From Euzebyaceae bacterium (GTDB taxonomy: Bacteria; Actinomycetota; Nitriliruptoria; Euzebyales; Egibacteraceae), in NCBI GenBank assembly GCA_013696915.1, contig JACCXR010000105.1, positions 1 through 8,578 of the forward strand: a DNA stretch of 8,578 nucleotides, read 5' to 3'. Positions within the stretch are counted from its first letter, which is position 1; the number at the start of each line of letters is the position of its first letter. Made by a program: the position numbers and the translations under genes. Positions 6,302 to 8,578 of the stretch are shown in pieces. Under the pieces are notes generated by a model. It was not told the origin of the DNA. It did no database searches and saw nothing but the letters and a program-made list of their open reading frames with translations.

Positions 6302-7675
6302 GTGCGATTCGTGAACCGCGAAGACGAGCTGTCGGTCCTCGAGGACTGGTGGACTTCGCCGTCGGAGCGGGTCGCGCTCGTGTGGGGTCGCCGGCGCGTC
6401 GGCAAGACGGCGCTGCTGCAGCGCTTCGCCCAGGACCGGCGAGTGGTCTTCCACACAGCGGGCGGCCGAGCGGTCCCCGCGGAGCTCCAGGCCCTGTCCC
6501 GGGCCGCGGCCGCCGCGCTCAACGGCTCCGGCCGGGACGTGGCGAGTCGGCCGTTCCGCGACTGGGACGACGCCCTGGAGACCCTGTTCGCCGAAGCCGC
6601 GCGCGATCCGCTGCTGCTGGTCTTCGACGAGTTCCCAGAGCTCGTGCGCGTCTCCCCGGAGGTCCCGAGCGTCCTGCGGGCGCTGCTCGACCGCACGCCC
6701 CCCGGGCGATTGAAACTCCTGCTGTGCGGGTCGGCGGTCCGGACGATGGAGGCCATCCAGGAAGAGCGCGCCCCCCTCTACGGCCGGATCGACCGTTCCG
6801 TGCTGCTCCATCCGTTCGCACCGCACGAGTGCGCCGCGCTCCTCGGGTCGCTCAAGCCCGCGGACCTGGCGCTGGTGTGGGGCCTGGTCGGGGGGGTCCC
6901 CCTCTACCTGCAGTGGTGGGATCAAGACGAGACCGTGCGGGCGAACCTCCAACGGCTCGTCTGCCGACCGGACGGCCGGCTGCTGACCGAGGGCCAGCTC
7001 GTCCTCGCGACCGAGGGCGAGACCGGCGAGCTCGCGCGGCTGGTGCTGCAGGCCATCGCGTCGGGCCGGACGAGGCACCACGAGATCGCGGACGCCGTGC
7101 GCGCCGACCCCACCAGGACGCTCGAGCGCCTGTTGCGGCTCCGGCTCGTCGACCGGGTCGTGCCGGTGACCGAGGATCCCCGCCGCACCCGCCGCCGGAT
7201 CTACCGGGTGGCCGACAACTTCCTGGCGTTCTGGCTCGGAGTGGTCGACCGCTACCGCGGCGAGATCGAGCGCGGACTGGGCCCTACCATCCTGCCGGTG
7301 CTCATGGGGCACCTCGACGAGCACATGGGTCCGCGCTGGGAGGAGGCGTACCGGGTGCATCTGCGCAGGATGGCCGCGGGCGGCCGGCTGGGGGACGGAG
7401 TCGTCGCCGTCGGCCCGTTCTGGCGGGAGGGGAGCGAGGCCGGCGAGATCGACGCGGTCGTCCTCGCCGGCCGCCGGCGTGAAGCGGTGCTCGTCGGGGA
7501 GGCGAAGTGGGCCCGCAGCCTCGACGCGCGCCGCATCCTCCGCAGACTCCAGGCGGACCTCGCGCTGCTGCCCGACGTCAGCGACGACCCGCGACTGAGT
7601 GTCTGCGCGCGCGAGCGGGTGACCTCGGCGGGCGACGACGTGCTCGTGGTGACGGCCGCCGACGTGTTCGGCTGA
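6302..7675 (+). CDS. STAND-like ATPase with DUF234 nuclease-like C terminus
   Basis: This 457-residue protein belongs to the archaeal-type ATPase (PF01637-like) plus DUF234 family. The N terminus MRFVNREDEL is typical. Walker A is GRRRVGKT (29-36, K35), Walker B is LLLVFDE (104-110, D109/E110), and LCGS (141-144) followed by an invariant-type Met is sensor-like. A winged-helix region follows in the middle. The C terminus has E382, D384 and EAK (400-402), the spacing of a PD-(D/E)xK nuclease core, as described for DUF234 proteins. The start is GTG 6302, supported by GGAGG (6293-6297) 4 nt upstream; a longer frame from TTG 6263 has no such site. A -10-like TACCAT lies at 6272-6277. Function in bacteria is unknown; DNA processing, mobile-element or defence roles are guesses. 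Flanking gene fragments suggest the gene moved. Confidence 0.9.
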   Translation: MRFVNREDELSVLEDWWTSPSERVALVWGRRRVGKTALLQRFAQDRRVVFHTAGGRAVPAELQALSRAAAAALNGSGRDVASRPFRDWDDALETLFAEAARDPLLLVFDEFPELVRVSPEVPSVLRALLDRTPPGRLKLLLCGSAVRTMEAIQEERAPLYGRIDRSVLLHPFAPHECAALLGSLKPADLALVWGLVGGVPLYLQWWDQDETVRANLQRLVCRPDGRLLTEGQLVLATEGETGELARLVLQAIASGRTRHHEIADAVRADPTRTLERLLRLRLVDRVVPVTEDPRRTRRRIYRVADNFLAFWLGVVDRYRGEIERGLGPTILPVLMGHLDEHMGPRWEEAYRVHLRRMAAGGRLGDGVVAVGPFWREGSEAGEIDAVVLAGRRREAVLVGEAKWARSLDARRILRRLQADLALLPDVSDDPRLSVCARERVTSAGDDVLVVTAADVFG

Positions 7676-7690
7676 CATGTGGACCGAGGT

Positions 7691-7863
7691 AATCCTTCGG
7701 GCCACGGCTCACGCTCGACGAAGCCGAAAGCCAACGCGCCCTCCCCCAAGGCCGCCTCGGCGAAGGCCTCCCATTCCGTCGCCGGAACGTGCTCATCGCG
7801 CGCGACCGCCAGCGCATCGGTGAACAGCTCCCAGCGGATGTCCGCGAGGTCATCGGACGTCAC
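7691..7863 (-). pseudogene. 5' fragment of a truncated gene, product unknown
   Basis: A minus-strand reading frame starts at GTG (7861-7863) with an excellent Shine-Dalgarno GGAGG (7869-7873) 5 nt upstream. It encodes a convincing acidic helical start, MTSDDLADIRWELFTDALAV, then a segment with EWEAFAEAALGEG and GFVEREPWPE. Of the first 56 codons, 48 end in G or C. From 7695 downward this collapses (GGA TTA CCT CGG TCC ACA TGT, 2 of 7, with a rare TTA), and the frame then runs through the antisense of the ATPase as low-complexity Ser/Arg/Pro, without a stop until 7252. The coding signal therefore ends about 20 bp from the ATPase stop codon. I read it as the 5' end of a gene cut off by the arrival of the ATPase block. 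It could still be expressed as a short protein with a meaningless tail. Family not recognised. Confidence 0.5.
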
Positions 7864-8080
7864 GCCCACCTCCATCGGCGGTCGGCCGGGTCACGTCGTC
7901 CTCGCTGGCCATGCGCGCATGATCACACCAGTTCAGCCCTGCGGCCGTCCCGGTCCGCCTGCGCCTGTGGAAACTCGGCACCAAGCATGGGATTCGGGCA
8001 TAACGCCAGGCATCCGGCAGGCATCCTCTGCTACCTTGGGCCGCACACACCGTGAGGCACGGTCGGGAAGAGGGCAACTG
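7864..8080. other. Divergent spacer between gene fragment and antitoxin
   Basis: No supported gene lies here. The stretch holds the ribosome binding site of the truncated minus-strand gene at its left end. At its right end are phased GCAT repeats, a -10-like TACCTT (8032-8037) and the antitoxin ribosome binding site AGGG (8071-8074). A 20-codon minus-strand frame (7850-7912) overlaps the fragment's start but has no ribosome binding site. Confidence 0.5.
7985..8037 (+). promoter_or_regulatory. Phased repeats and -10 upstream of the antitoxin, candidate autoregulatory operator
   Basis: CAGGCATCC occurs twice, at 8007-8015 and 8018-8026, with an 11-bp period. Two further GCAT cores lie upstream at 7985-7988 and 7998-8001, giving core spacings of 13, 12 and 11 bp, close to one DNA turn. 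A -10-like TACCTT (8032-8037) follows directly, with no consensus -35. Toxin-antitoxin operons are usually repressed by their antitoxin at repeats in this position. Confidence 0.4.
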
Positions 8081-8464
8081 ATGTCGGCAACAGATCAGGT
8101 AGAAGCGATCGCCTACCGGGCGTCGCTGCGCGCACGGACCGCCGACATGTCCCGCTGGCTGCTCGACCACCTCGGGCAGCGGATCACCACGGTCGCCCTG
8201 GGCCTTGCTGATGCCAGCGTGGTCCGCCGCTACGCGAAGGACCAGGTGCATCCGCCGGTCGAACGCGAGGCGCGGCTGCGGCTGCTGTTTCGGGTCTCCC
8301 GGATGGTCGCGGACGCCTACGACGACGACACCGCCCGAGCGTTCCTCATGGGCGCCAACCCACAGTTGGGTGATCGGTCGCCGCTGCTGGTGATCGCCGA
8401 CGACCCGCCGGAGGTCGCCGGACCAGAGGTCATCGGCGCTGCTCGCGCTCTCCTGCAGGGGTGA
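8081..8464 (+). CDS. Xre/MbcA-like antitoxin of a RES toxin-antitoxin pair
   Basis: This 127-residue protein looks like the antitoxin of an Xre-RES module. An N-terminal helix-turn-helix-like region covers about residues 29-68 (HLGQRITTVALGL, then ASVVRRYAKD), followed by EARLRLLFRV. The C-terminal toxin-binding part has the family signature RAFLMGANPQLGDRSPLLVI (86-105) and an AARALL end. In MbcA/ParS-type antitoxins the C terminus reaches into the toxin's active site. The ATG at 8081 has AGGG (8071-8074) 6 nt upstream. The stop TGA overlaps the GTG of the next gene by 4 nt (GTGA), the usual coupled antitoxin-first order. Repeats upstream suggest autoregulation. The call rests on the C-terminal signature and on the partner gene. 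Confidence 0.82.
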   Translation: MSATDQVEAIAYRASLRARTADMSRWLLDHLGQRITTVALGLADASVVRRYAKDQVHPPVEREARLRLLFRVSRMVADAYDDDTARAFLMGANPQLGDRSPLLVIADDPPEVAGPEVIGAARALLQG

Positions 8465-8578
8465 GCCTGGAGCTGCCAACCGTTGTCCTGCCCGCAGAGG
8501 GGGTGTGGCGGGTCCATCAGAACCCGCTGGCGCTGCCGGAACGTCCTGGCCCGGGTGAGGTGTCGCCGAACCGCTTCG
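8461..8578 (+). CDS. RES-domain toxin, 5' end only
   Basis: The last 118 bases open a frame at GTG 8461 with no stop, encoding 39 residues before the window ends. After a short leader, VWRVHQNPLAL followed by a Gly/Pro-rich stretch and NRF matches the start of RES-domain proteins, which have an early aromatic-Arg pair and then a conserved G/N-R-F/W. RES toxins such as MbcT degrade NAD+ (by phosphorolysis in MbcT). The start overlaps the antitoxin stop, and a purine run (AGGGG) immediately precedes it, so translation is probably coupled. Only the N terminus is visible, and the catalytic core cannot be checked here. The neighbour's antitoxin signature raises confidence. Confidence 0.7.
   Translation, partial: MSLELPTVVLPAEGVWRVHQNPLALPERPGPGEVSPNRF

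Noticed and set aside
5449..7482. A 677-codon plus-strand frame across lipoprotein and ATPase
   Set aside because: Its translation is almost pure Arg/Pro/Gly/Ala low complexity, a third-position artefact of high GC.
6257..7705. A 482-codon minus-strand frame opposite the ATPase gene
   Set aside because: No family signature and it mirrors the G/C-biased codons of the ATPase. The plus-strand frame has Walker motifs and a ribosome binding site.
7850..7912. A 20-codon minus-strand frame (MASEDDV...) overlapping the start of the truncated gene
   Set aside because: No Shine-Dalgarno and no coding evidence. A leader peptide role is possible but unsupported.
7850..8479. A 209-codon minus-strand frame opposite the antitoxin
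   Set aside because: It is antisense to a gene with a clear family signature and its own ribosome binding site, and its translation shows no recognisable domain.

Overview
This 8.6 kb window is very GC-rich, with strongly G/C-ending codons, GTG/TTG starts and dense gene overlaps. That suggests Actinomycetota in the broad sense. I cannot narrow it further from sequence alone. No rRNA, tRNA, CRISPR array, insertion sequence or transposase was seen.

The left two thirds (102-5549, minus strand) is one catabolic-looking cassette, read right to left: a benzoate-CoA-ligase-family acyl-CoA synthetase, the alpha and beta subunits of a glutaconate-type CoA-transferase, a PaaX-family repressor, and a stand-alone TrpB2-type tryptophan synthase beta-like PLP enzyme. 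The first four genes overlap at every junction (8, 8 and 4 nt), so they are probably translationally coupled. The fifth follows after 50 nt and may have its own promoter. The cassette starts at a promoter whose -10 box lies only 7 nt from the ligase ATG, predicting a leaderless mRNA. A perfect 7+7 bp dyad abuts the -35 box and is a natural candidate operator for the PaaX protein. A working reading is an inducible pathway that turns an aromatic acid into its CoA thioester and transfers CoA to or from a related acid. TrpB2 hints at an indole, tryptophan or anthranilate link. The substrate is not established.

The right third (5666-8578, mostly plus strand) looks like accessory DNA. It holds a small cysteine-rich lipoprotein divergent from the catabolic operon. 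It is followed by a STAND-like ATPase of the archaeal-ATPase/DUF234 type with a C-terminal PD-(D/E)xK-like nuclease signature. This ATPase gene is flanked by two gene fragments: a startless 3' coding tail on its left, and on its right a gene with a good ribosome binding site that loses its coding signal about 20 bp from the ATPase stop codon. The last gene pair is a toxin-antitoxin module: an Xre/MbcA-like antitoxin overlapping by GTGA the start of a RES-domain toxin, which runs off the window edge. Helically phased GCAT-containing repeats precede the antitoxin and may be its operator.
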